A DNA stretch of 64,000 nt from contig NC_044020.1 in NCBI RefSeq assembly GCF_900496995.4, positions 13,100,001 to 13,164,000 on the forward strand. Reading direction: 5' to 3'. Source of the stretch: Aquila chrysaetos chrysaetos. Lineage: Eukaryota; Chordata; Aves; Accipitriformes; Accipitridae. Positions 11,301 to 25,500 of the stretch are shown here, piece after piece. Both the position numbers and the translations under genes were made by a program. Numbering within the stretch: the stretch's first letter is position 1; each line of letters starts with the position of its first letter. The notes beneath the pieces are model-generated. The model did not search any database and was not told the DNA's origin. It saw only the letters and a list, made by a program, of their open reading frames with translations.

Positions 11301-14300
11301 TTCGAGCGAGGAGGTGTTAGCAAAATCAAGGTGCTCAGAATTTTGAAGAGGAAATATATGTTTAATACCAATTTGCCCTCTGATTTAATATGATTTTCAA
11401 TTACAACTTCTTTGGAATTTTCAGAACTTCATGGAAATAACTCTGTCCTTCATTGCTTTTTGTTAAGTGGCATCTGTTTGAGTAACGATATGGCCAGGGT
11501 AGGAAGAAAATTACTGTACAGGTTTTGCTTGGGTTTTTTTATTTGTAGCTTAATGGTCTCTTGAGCAGATGAAATATGTTGTAGGGATGATGGGTATAAA
11601 ATAAAATTAGATTGCAGTTGTATTTGTTGTTGCGTGTAGCCATGATTACTCTTGTATTCTAGAGTTACAGATCTCTGCTGCTCAGTTAGCAGAGGAGAGA
11701 GTCTCTTTTTCTGTCCACGCAGGATTCTTTGGCCTTCTGTGAACTGTACGTGTGTCAGTGAATGTTTTGGGACTTCTCAGGACTGCCTTGTGGTTAAACT
11801 GCTTGCAGAAAGGTGTCTTCAAATGTATAGGTAGATATAAGGTTCATAGGACATAGAATTGTCAGTGTAGAAAAATTTGCAGCATGGTTCAGATGGATTT
11901 CAGTAGCTGTGAAAATGCAATGGAGTCTGCTGGGATGTGGCAGCTGCTGTAGCTCTCTGTGAACAGGACTAATTAAGCCCTTGTGAGAACAGAAAATAGT
12001 CAGGCACTATTCACAGGAAGAAAGTGTTGGAACAGGCAGAGCTATAATCATTGGCTCTAAGGTACCTTTAGACAGCAGTAAGCAAGAGAGTAGACAATTT
12101 ATTTGCAGAATGGGTTGAAAGTCTAGTCTGAATACTTAAAATGGGTATTGCAGTGTTCTGCCAGCAGATCTAAGTACATTGCAAACTTCTATTGAGGCGT
12201 GCTGCAGGAAAGGCTACTTCCTTTTTTTACCCTTTCTTATACTCTTCGTTCTGGCAGTATTTTATCTCAAAATGGTTAGCATTCTTGTTTCTTCATCTAA
12301 TGTTGAAAACCAAACTTATACTAGATATAGATGTCATAATGTTACAACATTGCCTGCATTTGAATAGGTCATGTAAAGTCTAGCTGTCTTTGCCAACGTG
12401 AATTGTTGTTTTTCTAAATGTAGCTATGATCATCTGCATATATTCAAAGGTAAGGTGTGGCTAGGCTGACTTACCATAAGTATGCCAAAGCCTTTTTTTG
12501 TATTTGTTCGTCCAATTTTCCTCCTTAACCAAATTAAATGCTGTTTTCCCTAACCCGTTGGGTTCCATCTGCTTGGAGGATTGCAGAGACTGCCATTCCC
12601 TTGTTTGAAGCCAAGGTCAATTGTGCTGCTCTGGGTCTAGAGGATGACAATTTATATGCCACAGATTTCCTTAGGAGATCACTGGGTGTGTTAAGCAGTT
12701 CTGCAGCTTTTACATAAGGGTTGTTTTGTTGGTAGGAACCTTTAGTGGGCTTTTCTCTTGTTTTAATGACAGCATTCTGGTGAGGTTCCTGTTTTACCTC
12801 CTTACTGATGGATATGTTTATTGCTCGACTAGTATGATTTTCTCAAAATGTTGTCATAAGTGTGTTTTAGTAAATTGGATGTTTATGGATATTTGAATAA
12901 ACAGGCTGTTCTTCTGGAGGGAACGTGCCATGGACCTTCTTGCTGTATGAAACGTATTCCTCATGTAATTCTGCAGACCTTTATTAAAGGCACTTGTTTG
13001 TGTTCTTCTGATTTCTTGTGCAAACTACTTGGTGGGTGATACTAGGTTTTGGACCTGTTACCATGATAAGGACTTAAAGCCCACATATGTCTGTACATTG
13101 TTTCTGAGTTTTGGTAAAATGCAGAACTTCTGATGAAAATGGAATAATTGAATTGAGGCAGTAAAAGCTGCCTTCTGAGAGCAAATACCACCTCTGGCTT
13201 CTTAGATTAAATCTGACTGGTAAAATTCCTTTAGCTAGTGGTAAAATTCCTTCAGCTAATCTTTAACTCCTGCTTGTACTAGAAATACTTATATCTGTCT
13301 CCCAGTTTGCAGTGGGAGCTGTTTTAAAAAGCCATGCAATGCGAAGATAAGTGTAGCTGAGGCTGGCTATACTCTCAGTCCTGAGAGTACTGGCAAGCTT
13401 TTACCTGCAGGGAAGGGGATTTTAGCATTTGAAACAAGGAAGTGGATGGCTAGTAGGACTTGAGATGAAGAGCTACTGAACATGCATTTCGGCTTCTCTC
13501 AGCTGACAGTTCAGGTATGCTTTTGTTATGAAGAATACAGCACTGCATTTCCTAGGGGGCTGCTCCTGAGAGTTAGTGGTTGCCATTCCCTGGTGTAAAC
13601 TGAAGGATGTACTTTTTCTGTTTTCCTTCCTAATGCTTTAATTTATGTCTTGGTCTCCATGGCTGGTGGAATTTGTGGGCATTTATTACTTAGACAAATA
13701 CTAGTGCTGTGGAGATAAGTTAATGGTGGTGGAATCTTGTACTTTCTGACATTATGGGATGATACAACCAATTTGCTTGTGAGGAACAGTGTGCTTTGCA
13801 AATTGCATTAGTTTAAGCAATTATTTATGTGTCTGTGTATTCCCTAGAACAGCATATAGCATTGCAAGGCTGATAACAGCAATGTTCTGCTGTTCTCTAA
13901 TATTAATCTTTTAGGCAAATAGTTTTTTTGTTTTAATGGAACATGACCGTAGAAATAAAAGGAAGAGCCTATTCATAATTCTTGTTAAAGTAGTTATGTG
14001 ACAAAGTGCCAGCTATTGGCTTTCTGCCTGCAGCACCTTCAGTGGGGAACAAAATGGATTATTTTCTGAGGTGGGTGTCCTGAGAGTTGAGAAAAGCATA
14101 ACAAAGTCAACAAAAGGTTTACTTAGTGGTTTTCTGACCTTTATATAGTCCAAGCTAAGAGGCAGATGCTGAAAAAAGGCTTGTGTCCTGATGGTCTTAA
14201 TGTCTATGGTTAAGTGCAACTCCTCTTTGGCTTCCTGCTCTGTGACTTTTTAATAATTGGTAACCGTATGAATTTTGTAGCATTACAGAAATAGTTCGAT

Positions 14301-17300
14301 AATGGATGTATTATAAAAATCCTTTCCTTTTTGTGAGCTTCACTAATGCAGTGAAGTAAGTTGCTAGGTAGCTTAGACTTGATTTGTAAGATATTTCTTA
14401 AGGGGCAATTTTCAAATATGTTTTTGGTATAGAAGAGGAACACGAAATTTCTCTGACCACCTGATAATTATGAATTATTCATTTCACTCCTATGAAGGAT
14501 ATAAAGGAATAGTTTTTGGTGGTGGGTTTTTTGGTTCAGTTTTTTAGGTCATTCTTCAGAAACACAGAGCATGATTTGCTAAAGCCTCCTTTTCTTATTA
14601 GGATTTTTCATAGGTGTTCTGGCATTCTTAAATCAACTAGGACTATAGAGGAGGAGGATCAGTAATAAAACATTAGAACTTTCTGGGTTACAAAAATCCA
14701 ATGTTTGATTCAGTAGGAGGTATTTGTTGCTAAAATAACCGAGAAGATGTGTATTGGTTATAGCTATTGTATCTGTAAAACTTTTGTAATTTGGCCTTGA
14801 TCCTATACTCTGAAGTTTAAAGGTAGGATATTTCCTGTCTTGTGCCGTGAAGGCAAACTTAGAATGATAGAGAGCGAGAGAGGCTGACCAGGTTTCACAG
14901 CGCTTGCATAAATGTTTCTGTCCAAAACATCTAGCTAGCGCGTGATGTGGTTAAAAATGCCAGTTATGTCAATTGATTTGGAAGGACTCCAGTGTAGGGT
15001 CAGTGTAGGAAAAGGGAGATGATACACAAGACTGTCGGAGACGATACCAAAAAATCTCAACTACTCAGATAAAGTCAGGGTTGATGTAACAGTACAGCTC
15101 TGCATGACTGGGTAACCTAGGTCCACTTTGGGTTTTGAGCAGCAGAGTCTTAAAATGCTGTTGGAAAAGTGGTAGAAGATGCTTTCAGAAGGACATTAGC
15201 TTTTCATTCTTCCATGTAAGCCCTTTCCAGCTGACTACTACTGAATCAGTTAACTGGTTCAAATACCTCCTTGTTACACATCACAGTAAAGTCTTTGTGA
15301 AAAACAAAGCATGATCGGAGAACCCATGACTGTTTTCCTCTGAAAACTCATGTCTTGGCTCTCTTTCAATAGATGATTATTATGCAAGTGCCTGAGGGCT
15401 TATCTGCCTGCAAGACTCACATGAATGTTTTGTGCAGTCTAAGGTCATCCTTGAAAAGGTACAATTCCACATTCCTGTTCTTTTAGCAGTAAGTATGATG
15501 TGTCCAGTATTCTTGTAGTACCACCTGAAATATTACTACCTTTTGAGAGGCTTTATGCTATGTAGAGATTAAAACTCCCATAAAAGTTGGTGCTCCCTTC
15601 TTGGAGATCCTGTTCAGAGGTAACAGAATATTTGAACACTTTCTCATTTCAAGCGGAAGGGACTCCTGAACTGGGTGGTAATCTGAGTAATGTCTTTGTA
15701 ATAAATGAACAGTTTATCAGCATATTATTTGTTACAACATTCAAAGTCACAGGTAATAGTGGTGGTATTTGGGGTTGACCAAAGCATAGTTGCATAATTC
15801 CTATTGTAGAATGATGTTTAGTCATACTAATGATGGAGCAAGTGAGAATTACTGGCATTTAAAATTAATTACTAGGCAGACATAAAAAGGAAAGGTGTAG
15901 AATGTATGCATTACTGCTGCTTGCATTGGAGACTGCTTCTTCAGGGGATGTGACCACTAATAGACCTGTATCAGCATATTGTGCTGATGGTGATCCAGTT
16001 GCTAAGCAAACATGCAGGATGTGTATGCTAAAACTGCTTCTCTTCAGTGATTGTCCAACTGTCTTTATTTGTCTTTGAACTTTTGATTTGATTGTGCTGA
16101 AAATCTTGGATCATCTGGTAAGTCATCTAGAGAATTGGTTGTATTAGGAGGCAAGCGGTCTGTTAGTGAAAACCAATTCTGCTTTTTGTTGGAAATATTT
16201 AATAAGGAAGCCATACAACTGGAAGGCTTTAAACTGTTGGGTATAATACTTTGTATAGAAATATTACCAGCACTTATTGTATATAATGTAATACGTGTAA
16301 TGTTTGAGCCAGCTTTTCTGTCTTGTGTACTGCTTGAAGTATGGATGAAGTAGATTGTATAACTTACAAAACCTTCCCTCCTCCATGGGAGCGCAATGAA
16401 TGTCAGTTTGAAGCTGGTATGTGAGTGCTGTATGCTTTATAACTCCAGTGACACAAGATCCTAAGATAAACTCAGCCTTCATTTAGTGAAGTTTTTGGGC
16501 TCCAACAACATGCCATGAAGTGAAGCAGAGAAAATGGAAATAGATTACAGAAAAAGTCTGCATTCTTTGCTGTTTTCATGCTGTGATATTTATGTCATAG
16601 AGGATCTCTCCCAAGCTCCAATTTCAAACTCCCATGTGGACCAAAAGCAACATTGTATATGGCATGACAAAAGTCTTTTCTGACTAACATTAAGTGACCT
16701 GAGGCAGATTAACATGCAGATTAATGTATTTGACAGTAATAAATCAGTTTTAACAAGAACTGAGGCAGAGATTTGTTTGGCAGAGGGTTTGAATAAAATG
16801 TTATCTGGAGTTACATTGAACATTTTGTGGAGAATCATGTAGCTGAGATGGTTAAAGAATTTCCTGCTTTCCTTGGTTTTGTGTTGATGCATCTTCATAC
16901 AATTTAGCTGTAACTATGTGGAGTTTTATTTAAGTCAAAGTTGTCTTGGTGAGCGAGCCTACAAAAATCAAAGGATTCTAATTTAAATGGGATGCATGCA
17001 TTTTGTCATCCACTGTAAATGTTTAATAACTGCTGTATAGCACACATACTCTAAGGATTTTTTTTCCCTGTCGGCATAAATTTATTGTCTAGTTTTAAGC
17101 TAACTTGGAGAAACAGCCTTCATGTTGATTTCACGTCCTTTTTGTAGGAATCTTGGACTGTAACCTTCCCAAGCTTGAATACAAACATCAAGAAACAGTG
17201 ACAAGTTTGAGGTGAGAGAAATTGATCTATGCTTCCTTATAGGTAGCACAGTTATTTGTCAGAGAGCAGTAACAAATTAGAGATTAGGAATACTGGGTGG

Positions 17301-17589
17301 TTTTGGGAAATGTATTTTGGTGGTTAAGATAACTGCTGTGTGTTACTCCACAGGGATGGTACGAGATCTGTTTGTGTCATTGTTCTAAGTTGTATTTCTC
17401 AGGACTGAGGCTTACAAGAAATTTGTATGTTTCTGAAATGAGGTGAAACTTATTGTGACAAGCTTGGCTTCCAAATTGCAGTTGATAGTTGAGATGAGTG
17501 CTAGGTACGTGCGTGCATGAGAGTATAAACCAGTCAGAGATGGGACTTTAACTAGTCATTCTTTTCCCTTTTAGGAGGGAAACTGTAGC

Positions 17590-17762
17590 AGTGTGTCATG
17601 TATTTGGTAGGGTAGTTTTTTTGGATTTTTTTTTTTTCTTCAGGTTTTGGTCATCTTTGGGGGGGTTGTTTGTTTGGTTTTGGGTTGGTTTCATTGGGGT
17701 GTTTTTGTTTGTGGGTGTGTTTTTTTGTTTTTGTTTTTTTAGTTTTTCCTTAAACCTTTGCT
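17590..17762. repeat. GT/T-rich low-complexity tract
   Basis: About 170 bp on the + strand consist almost only of G and T (GGTTTTGGG, GGGGGGTTG, TTTTTGTTTTTG repeats), with nearly no A or C. It creates a hydrophobic F/V/G-rich open frame that is an artefact. Such tracts are prone to sequencing and assembly error. Confidence 0.7.
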
Positions 17763-17964
17763 CGTATTGTTCTCAGTTTGGCAATGGAAATCAATGACAT
17801 TAAATTGCCATGTGACAGTTTAAACACTATTCATGGAAGAAGGTAAGAATCAGTGGTTAACAGATTTTATCTAATCTGTATGTAAGAATTAAAGTTGGGG
17901 CACACTGAATGTTTTAATTTCCTTGAGTCTCTGGAAAAAGATGAGTCATGCCATTGAAGCTTGG

Positions 17965-18035
17965 AATTCCAGAATAGCTATAACATAAACCAGGCTGGGT
18001 TAAACTAGAAGTCCCTCTGGCTCAGGATCCCACCT
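17965..18035 (+). repeat. Fragment of old sauropsid interspersed repeat (5' part)
   Basis: CCAGGCTGGGTTAAACTAGA and the following AGTCCCTCTGGCTCAGGATC resemble the segment 'GGCCATACTGGGTTAGACCA..GGTCCATCTAGCCCAGTATC' of a repeat common in turtle and crocodile DNA, also present at 31,150. Short and diverged. Confidence 0.35.
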
Positions 18036-18839
18036 TCATTGTGGAGCTGCTGCCTTAAGCTTCTGCTCCATGAGGCTCTCTGACCACCCTCTTGTGTGTA
18101 ACCCAAGTAGGCTGTGTGATATCCACCCAGTCTGCCTCCAAGCCATGCTACAGAAACATTTTCACATTCTCCCTCTCCACTTGCTCAGTTTTCTTGCCTT
18201 TGTGTCCCACCCATGCACAAAGTGACAAGACCTGCTGCCTGAGGTGGAAAGACCAAGAAGCTTTAGGCTGGCTTGTGCTCAGCCAATTCTGTGTTTCACT
18301 GTGGGGACAAGTTGAGGGGTAGGGTGAGAGTGTTCATGGTATGGTTCACTTGATGTGTACCTCTGCTGCAGGATGAAATCCTGACGTGTGCCAGATATGC
18401 CCGGTTGCAGCACCTTACTGAGGCTTTGACTGTGCTTTGTCCCTAACCTTTCTATTTATACCCTTTGAGTCTGAAGCCTGGCCAAGCTGCAGGACCACTT
18501 ACCAGTCCCAGCCAAGCTGGCCATTCAGGGGAGAAGGAAGAAACTTGGCAAATGAGATTCTGGCAGCTATGGGGTTTTTCTGTTCCCTTGTCCTCTAACA
18601 TAAGTTGATGCCAGAGCATCAGGGTAGTGCCTACTGGCTTCTTGGATGCCTTTGGGGAGTTCCTGGCATTGTTAGGGTGCTTTGCTTGGTGTCCCTGAGA
18701 AATTTTCTGTTTCAACCCTCATCCTTTTTTCTGTGGGGTTTTTAATTTTCTTTCTCATAATCATTTGACTTCTTCCTGGTTTTGTTTTGGTTTTATTTGT
18801 TAGGACCCTTTCTCTCTTTCCTCAGAGAGGACTCTTAAG

Positions 18840-19135
18840 GTTTCAGTAAGGATGCCCATCCCCTAAGGAAGAAAATAGCTTCTAAGCATGAATATGCAAG
18901 CAATATGTGATAGATATGCACTCGTATTTAGGAGCTTCTAGAGCTAGAGGTGGCTTCATGTGCTTAACGCCCTTTGATGGATTTATCCTGTGTGTTTGTC
19001 CACTTTCGCTGTGAATCCTCATCCTGTAGCAAGGAGTTCCAAGGTTTAGCTATTTGCTGTGTCAAGAACTTCTTTTTGTGTTTGAGATCACTATCTGCTA
19101 ACTCTGTGACCTTACCTTGGCTGACAGGCAATGCT
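18840..19135 (+). repeat. Old sauropsid interspersed repeat (3' part)
   Basis: The stretch TTTGATGGATTTATCCTGTG, then GCAAGGAGTTCCAAGGTTTA, then TGCTGTGTCAAGAACTTC follows, in order, the later portion of the same repeat family as the 31,150 copy (..ATGGACCTATCCTCCATGAA..GAGTTCCACAGGTTAACT..TGTGTGAAGAAGTACTTCC). Probably an ancient LINE-type (CR1-like) 3' region; family name not certain. Confidence 0.5.
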
Positions 19136-22100
19136 CGGTCTTTTTACTTTTTCTTGCTGTTTTGGGTGGTGGTGCTGCTGCTGTTGTAGACATGAAGATT
19201 GGGAAACCTTGTGCTGTGTTGAAATTCTATTGCAATTTTGAGTGGTCAGCTCTGGTTTTAAATAAAACTTCCTTTGCTATTGCAAAGCAGATCCTTTCTC
19301 AAGTCATTTAATAAATGTGTAAAATGTCATATATAAAATATAAATATAAAATTTCTGAACTATTACTGATTAACTAGCACATAATAAAAATAGATATCAG
19401 ATTTTGTATTTCATAAATGCAAGACTTGTGTCACTTTGTATTCTTGTTTCCTTAGCTACAGCTGCTTGCTTGTCTACGTAGTTCAGGGCTTGCTTGGTTA
19501 TCTGGGCAGGTCAGTTGTCCTCCAAGATTTTACTTCTGCTCTCTTCTAATGTACTAAATTCACAACACTGATAATTGACTTTTCTTAGGACTTACAAATC
19601 TGTCAGTGTCTACTTTTTTCCCAAAAGCGTACATGCCGCTACTGTGCTGTCAATACTGGAAGAATGTTTCATGCTTTTCATAATAGTATACCTTGGGATT
19701 TTAGAAGTGGATAAGGCAGTGTTTATGCTCTGTTTACATCTGACCCCCTGTATAGAGTTCTCGGCTAGATTTCCAAGTACATCTTTGGCATGCAGATCAG
19801 TAGTTGGCTTCTATGTGTAGCACTCGGTCTCTATTGAGAAGCTTTGCCTTCATTTTCTCAGTATTGATGATATTTGTCTGTGCACATCAGATCAATCTGA
19901 AGAGCTCTGTTGCCTCTCCATCACAGCCATGGACATGGTAGTTACTCTGTGCATCAAAAATACACTAGATTGTTCTCTTTCTGCAAGAAAAACAAGGTAA
20001 CTTGTACTAGAATGAGATCCCTTATTTGCTAACTCCATTGACAGTATGTGTTGTGTCAGCATAAGGTATTTTTTTTTCTTTCCAGAACACTATCTGAATA
20101 GTTCTACACATATTAACACCCCTTACAGATCTAGTTGGCCTAGGGTAAGAGTACCTTCAGTGGGTATTTGAAAACTAGGACAAATAACTATTCAGTAATT
20201 TGCTGACCCAGTTCTTGCTCTCTGCTCGTATTCCTCCTGTCTGGGCCCTTGTCCAGGAAGTCAACCCAAATTCCTACCCTTCCTACTCTTAAGAGTGTGG
20301 ATGCTTATCAACTTGGCCATGTTTCCTTCCTGTTCTTAGGGTTTCTTAAAGAAATCGAGTGTCTTCTATGACATCTAGAACTTCTTTCTGCAAACAGAAA
20401 GTGCAGACAGTGACTGCTTAGCTCACTGGTTTTTGTGTTTAGGCACTATTGTAGGAGCGTATATACATGTATGAAAGGCCCTTTGGTACAAAACAACATT
20501 GGCCGGGTCACCCTGGCACAAAGAGTTTCCTCTGGGGGATGAACGTGTTACAAGTGCAGATGGCTCGTTTGGTTGCTTTTTCTGGGGCTGTTTCAGACTT
20601 TGTTATTATACTGTAATTTTCCTGTAACACTTTAAAGACTAACAGTGCTCTTCAGAGTTGCAAAATGAGAGAAGGAATGGAGGACTCCATCAATGTTGTT
20701 ACATTCTTGTTTATGGGCAAAGAGTGCATGTGTCTGTGTGTACATAAAAATAATGTGTGTGTTTAAGTAAAGCCAAGAATTTATTGTTAGTATAATGGAA
20801 ATCCTAACAGTCTGACTCAAAAATCATTAGTCTAGATTTAATTCTTAAAGAAAAATTGAGAAGAATATTGCAGTTAGAGTATTTGCATATGGGAAAATGT
20901 TGCCAAACACAGCTAGAATTGTTAACACGCACTTTTTGATTTCTGTCCCTTCTGGAGTTACTTTCACCCTTCCATTGCTGCTGTGGGTCTTTTAAGTCAG
21001 CAGCTTTGGACTGCTGGAGAGGATAACAGAAGGTCATCAGCCTTGGGAGTCATTTGTTGGGAGAAGTATGATGTTGACATTGCCAATTTCTTCTTCCTCC
21101 TTCTAGGATCCACTTGGGTTTTTTTTGTATGTTTGCTAACATGCTTTTACACTGCTTTTCTTTCTTCATTGGTCTACAGCTCCAGGTTATATCTGAATTT
21201 ACTATATATGGTGCCCTTTATGTATGTTAGTTACTATTTCTTTGTTACCCCTAAAGCCAGGTTTATCCAGCTTCAGGTCTGTGGTTTTTTTTTTTTTTTC
21301 CAACTGACCATTAGTGAGTTGTTTATAGCCATGGGGGCTCTGGTGGCAAGCCTGTGCCCCATCTCTTATCCATGCCTGTACTTCTCTGTACTGCATCCTG
21401 TCTCTCCACTTCTCGGGGCCTCTGTTGTCATACTAGGCCAGTATTTCTCAACATCATTGTAAATACCTCTTTCTAGGGAGGATAACAGGAGGTTATATCA
21501 CACCAAGGTAAACAAAAATAAAATAAATTAGCCATAGACATCTAGTCAATTAGAGAAGCTGCTGTCAAAGCTAAACTGAGTAGAAGGCAGGTCAAGAAAA
21601 GTTTAGACAGAGCAAACCTGACAAGCCTCAGTCTTGAGGCCTTGCACCTTGACACGGAGCTTATGGCCTGCTGCTGGCACTGGTAGTACTGGTTTTACAG
21701 GGCTGCATGGTTATGATTCCCTCCTCCCCCATGTTCGATGTCTGCAAATCCCTGCTTATCATGAGTCCAGGAAGGGTGTTGCAAACCCTCTTATGACTCC
21801 AGGCTCCCAAGCAGGACTGAGTCAAGGATTCTGGAGGCATCCTTTCTTTTCTATCTTCTCTTGCCTTGTGGTGACCTGTGTAGGTCTGAGGGTAGCCAGT
21901 AGTGCTTTATTGTGGTATATAGCCATTGTTAGATAGTGTAAGTGCTTCACATAACAGTCTTGTGTTTTCTTTTATGAATTTTATTATTACGGTAAACGCT
22001 GTATTCTATCTATGATAAAGGCAACCTGGATGTCTAACTCAGCTTTTTCTGTTTTACGTGAAATTATGGTTTTTATTCCTGTTTTGTAATAAGGTATTTC

Positions 22101-22484
22101 TGTAAGTGTAAATATTGTGTCTGTTTCCTTTGAGGAATGTTTTGCTTGATCTCCTGTTGTCACTATCTTCTGTTGTGAGTTATCTACTGCAAATAGTTTG
22201 TCATAACAAAATAATCTTTTATTTTCCTTTAATGTTGCTGATTGTCATTCATCCAATGTTACAGCCTGTCCTCATTTTACTAAACAAGCAGCGTAGCTCT
22301 CTTATCAAAGGGTGGATTGCAATTCCATGCTTCAAAGTAGGGACAGTATATTTTTCACTGAAAGTATATAGAAGTGAAGTGCTCCTCATTGTCACAGTTC
22401 ACAGCATTTTTTAAGACAATTCCAGTGCATGTTTGGGGGGCTTTTTTGATTTTTGGGTTTTTTTGAGTTGGAAAAGACATGGAT

Positions 22485-22503
22485 CCCCCCCCCCCCCCCC
22501 CCC
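22485..22503. repeat. C19 homopolymer
   Basis: Nineteen consecutive C residues, which are G19 on the other strand, within intron 1. It follows a T/G-rich stretch. Length is likely unreliable in any assembly. Confidence 0.9.
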
Positions 22504-25500
22504 GGCTATCTGTATGCATCAATAAGTGGTATTAAGTCATGTAAAACATCTAATGTGTGTATTACCCAAATGGTTCCTGGTTACTTGAAAATTAACTTGG
22601 AGCATGTTTATGGTCTTAAACTGTTTCAAACTTAAAATTTACACTAGCGTAGCTGTGCTGATTAGACTGCAGGCTGCAGCTATACTAACAAAAACTTCTG
22701 CAGGGAACACAGTTATACTACCAAACAGTGTTAGACCAAGATGGTAAAACAAATCACAGCAAGATGACTTTTTGTGTGAGTGTCTTGGTCTAGGTCCTGT
22801 AGATGTGTTTTGACTTTAAGCTACACCTGTACTTACAGGTCTTGCATGTATACAGATAATAATTTTGGCTTTTAAAATTTTAGCGGTAATCTCACAAAGT
22901 ATCATAAGTAGACTGAGGGTGTTTTGCCATCTCTGCTTAGTTACGGGACAGTAGAAAGTAAAAGATTAACTCAACATTTCTACTTTTGAATTACATCAGT
23001 GATGTACTGTGATATCAGTGTCCTTGGTCTTGTTTCAGAATTTGAGATGATTTCAAACAATGTTATCAGGAGAGAAATGTGTATCTGAAAGAGTGGCACT
23101 AAATGGTAGAGGAGACTAAAAGTTTACTTTGGGTTATTTCTTAACTCTCAACAGCTACTATCTTTTAAAAAACAAATTATTCTCTGGCTATTGCATTGAG
23201 GAGGTTAAGATATGTAATTAGTAAGTAGCTTTATTTGGTGTTACCTAGCACTTCAGCCATTTGACTAAATCTGCTTCTGACTGACATAAATTAGGTGCAG
23301 CCTAGTTACAGTAGGTCTGTCTCTTTTGCTTGAATTTTGGTGGTTAAGAAAGAATCTGAAAAAGATGTTGCACTGCTTTTTTTGATCTTAGACTGATACA
23401 ATGCTGTGGGTGTGGATGTTGGTTATTCCTATAATGTTCTTGTAACATTTTTGCTACAGAAAAGTAGCAGATTTTTTAGAGTTGTCTGACTTGTGGCAAA
23501 ACAACATTATGGTTTTTGAGGAGAGGAATATATGCTGTTTTCAACTGAAGAAATGCCATTGTTGAGCGTTAAGTAAAGGAGTAAACTTTCTTTGTTCTTA
23601 TTTTTTACAAATATGGGAATTCAAACATATTTTGTAGACCAAATGGGTCAGTCACAAAATAAAACACTGATGGGCAAGCTCAAAACCTCATGAATAAAGC
23701 TTATCAAGATTATCAGCAAAACTAAAGAGTAGGTGCTTCCAAAAACTGGGAAGAGTGTGATGGTCAGCTTTTTGCAACCAAGCTTCTGAGATCCTGACCG
23801 CTGCATTAAAAGCAGTAATCTTGGTAAGGTGTCTGGTTTGCTATGCCAGGTGCGGTCTGCAGCTGGTCAGCAGGTCAAAATCAAGGCCATGGTATGTACA
23901 TATATGACAATTAAAGGCTTGGTCCAACAGATAACTGTCAGTCCTTAACAGGTTAGGAAAATACTGCCTATAAAATACATAAACAATTAAAGTCTTGGTG
24001 TGTGTGGTCCTACCCTTTTGGTCATGTTGTCCATGCTGCACCTCTGTGTATTGAGCCAATTCACTTTGATAGTAAACAATTTCTCATTCTCCTCCCTGGG
24101 TTACTGTTTTTCTAGACTGCATCTGGAGTGGGTTGTGTCAAACATCAGAGTGCCTCTGGGGGGGCAGCTATGAGAAGGGGGGCTGTTTGCCCACCGAGGG
24201 AAGAGTGGGGCTGCCCCCTCTTGGCACCAGCCAGCCCTTAAATCTGCACAGGGATGGCTTCTAAGTAAACAGATATCCAAGCAAGCCAGTAAGAAGCACT
24301 GAAGGCAACTGTCTTAAATGCTTTCCTGCTTGAAGTTTGCAGCCGAAAACGTGTGTTCCTTTTTGGTTTTAAAAGCAAGGTGGTAGTGTTTGTTTCTGTG
24401 CAGTTGCTCCATGCCTTAAAGCATTTTCTTGAGTTGTAAAAGATCTCGGTCAATTTCTAGAGAGATTCAGACTTAACACTTCCTAGGAGGAGAGTGTTGT
24501 ACCTGCCAGGGTAGAGGAATGTTTCCTTGCTGGATTGCTGCTGTTGATCTTGGTGCCGTTTACATTCTTATGCAAAGATCCTCTGTGTAGAGGGGTTAAG
24601 TGAATGTAACTTCAGTTTAGTAGTCTAGCTCTGGATTTTAGTGCCTGCTCCAAAGACTTTGGTTTCTTCATCTTCACCCACCAGTTCTGTGAATCGGATG
24701 TCCTTGAGGCAGTAGTTAAAAGGATGTATTCTAAATTTTCACTTATGAGGAAAGTAATGTCTAATTTCATTCTTTCACTGTTAGACAGTCTGTGATCCAA
24801 AGCGTTACTAACAAAAACCGACTGCATCTTTTTGTTGTTGGCAACCATGAAGTAAGTTGGTGTGTGAGTTAGTAACATGCCATAGAAATAAAATCATAAA
24901 AGGGCACAAAGATGGAATGTTTCTCACTTGGAGAAACAGAGCTGTTTAATGAAAAATGAAGCAAAAGCAAGTTTTCCAGGTCTAGGCTGTGGATTTTTGT
25001 GGAATGTGATGTGAAAAGAACTTGAACTTCTGTTCCTCGTTTTGTACTGCTTTTGTGACAATTCTCATGGTTTTGGTTTATTGCAGAGTAAAACTAATTT
25101 ACAGCAGTCATCTAGTCTGTAACAACCAGACATTGTGCACTGGGGGTGGGCCAACCTCTGACATAAAGCTTAACCCAGTTACAAAACTGAGGTCCAATTT
25201 GCAGTACAAATTGGACAAATGTTGTAACAATGTAATGGGATCCTCTGAAATGGAACCATTTGGTTAATGTAGGCAGGCTGCTGACTTGTTCTCTTTCTTT
25301 GGATCCAAATGCATAAGAATGTGCTTGATTGTTTGCCTCTGCAGCCTGCTGTGAAATAGCTTAGGCTGAAGTGTCCAGTGACAGTTTACAAGTTACAAAG
25401 ACAGCTTTTTGGCCACTGACCCTCTGCGGGAGTCTAATCTTTGTTTTGTAGATGTCTCTTTATCTAGGGAAATTACATCTAAGAGAAGAGGTGTTGGATT

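Noticed and set aside
17591-17797. Hydrophobic + strand open frame
   Set aside because: It is the translation of a G/T low-complexity tract within intron 1.
20983-21462. 159-codon + strand frame in intron 1 with hydrophobic stretches
   Set aside because: Phe/Leu-rich because of T-rich intron sequence; no family similarity, no splice evidence and no supporting context.
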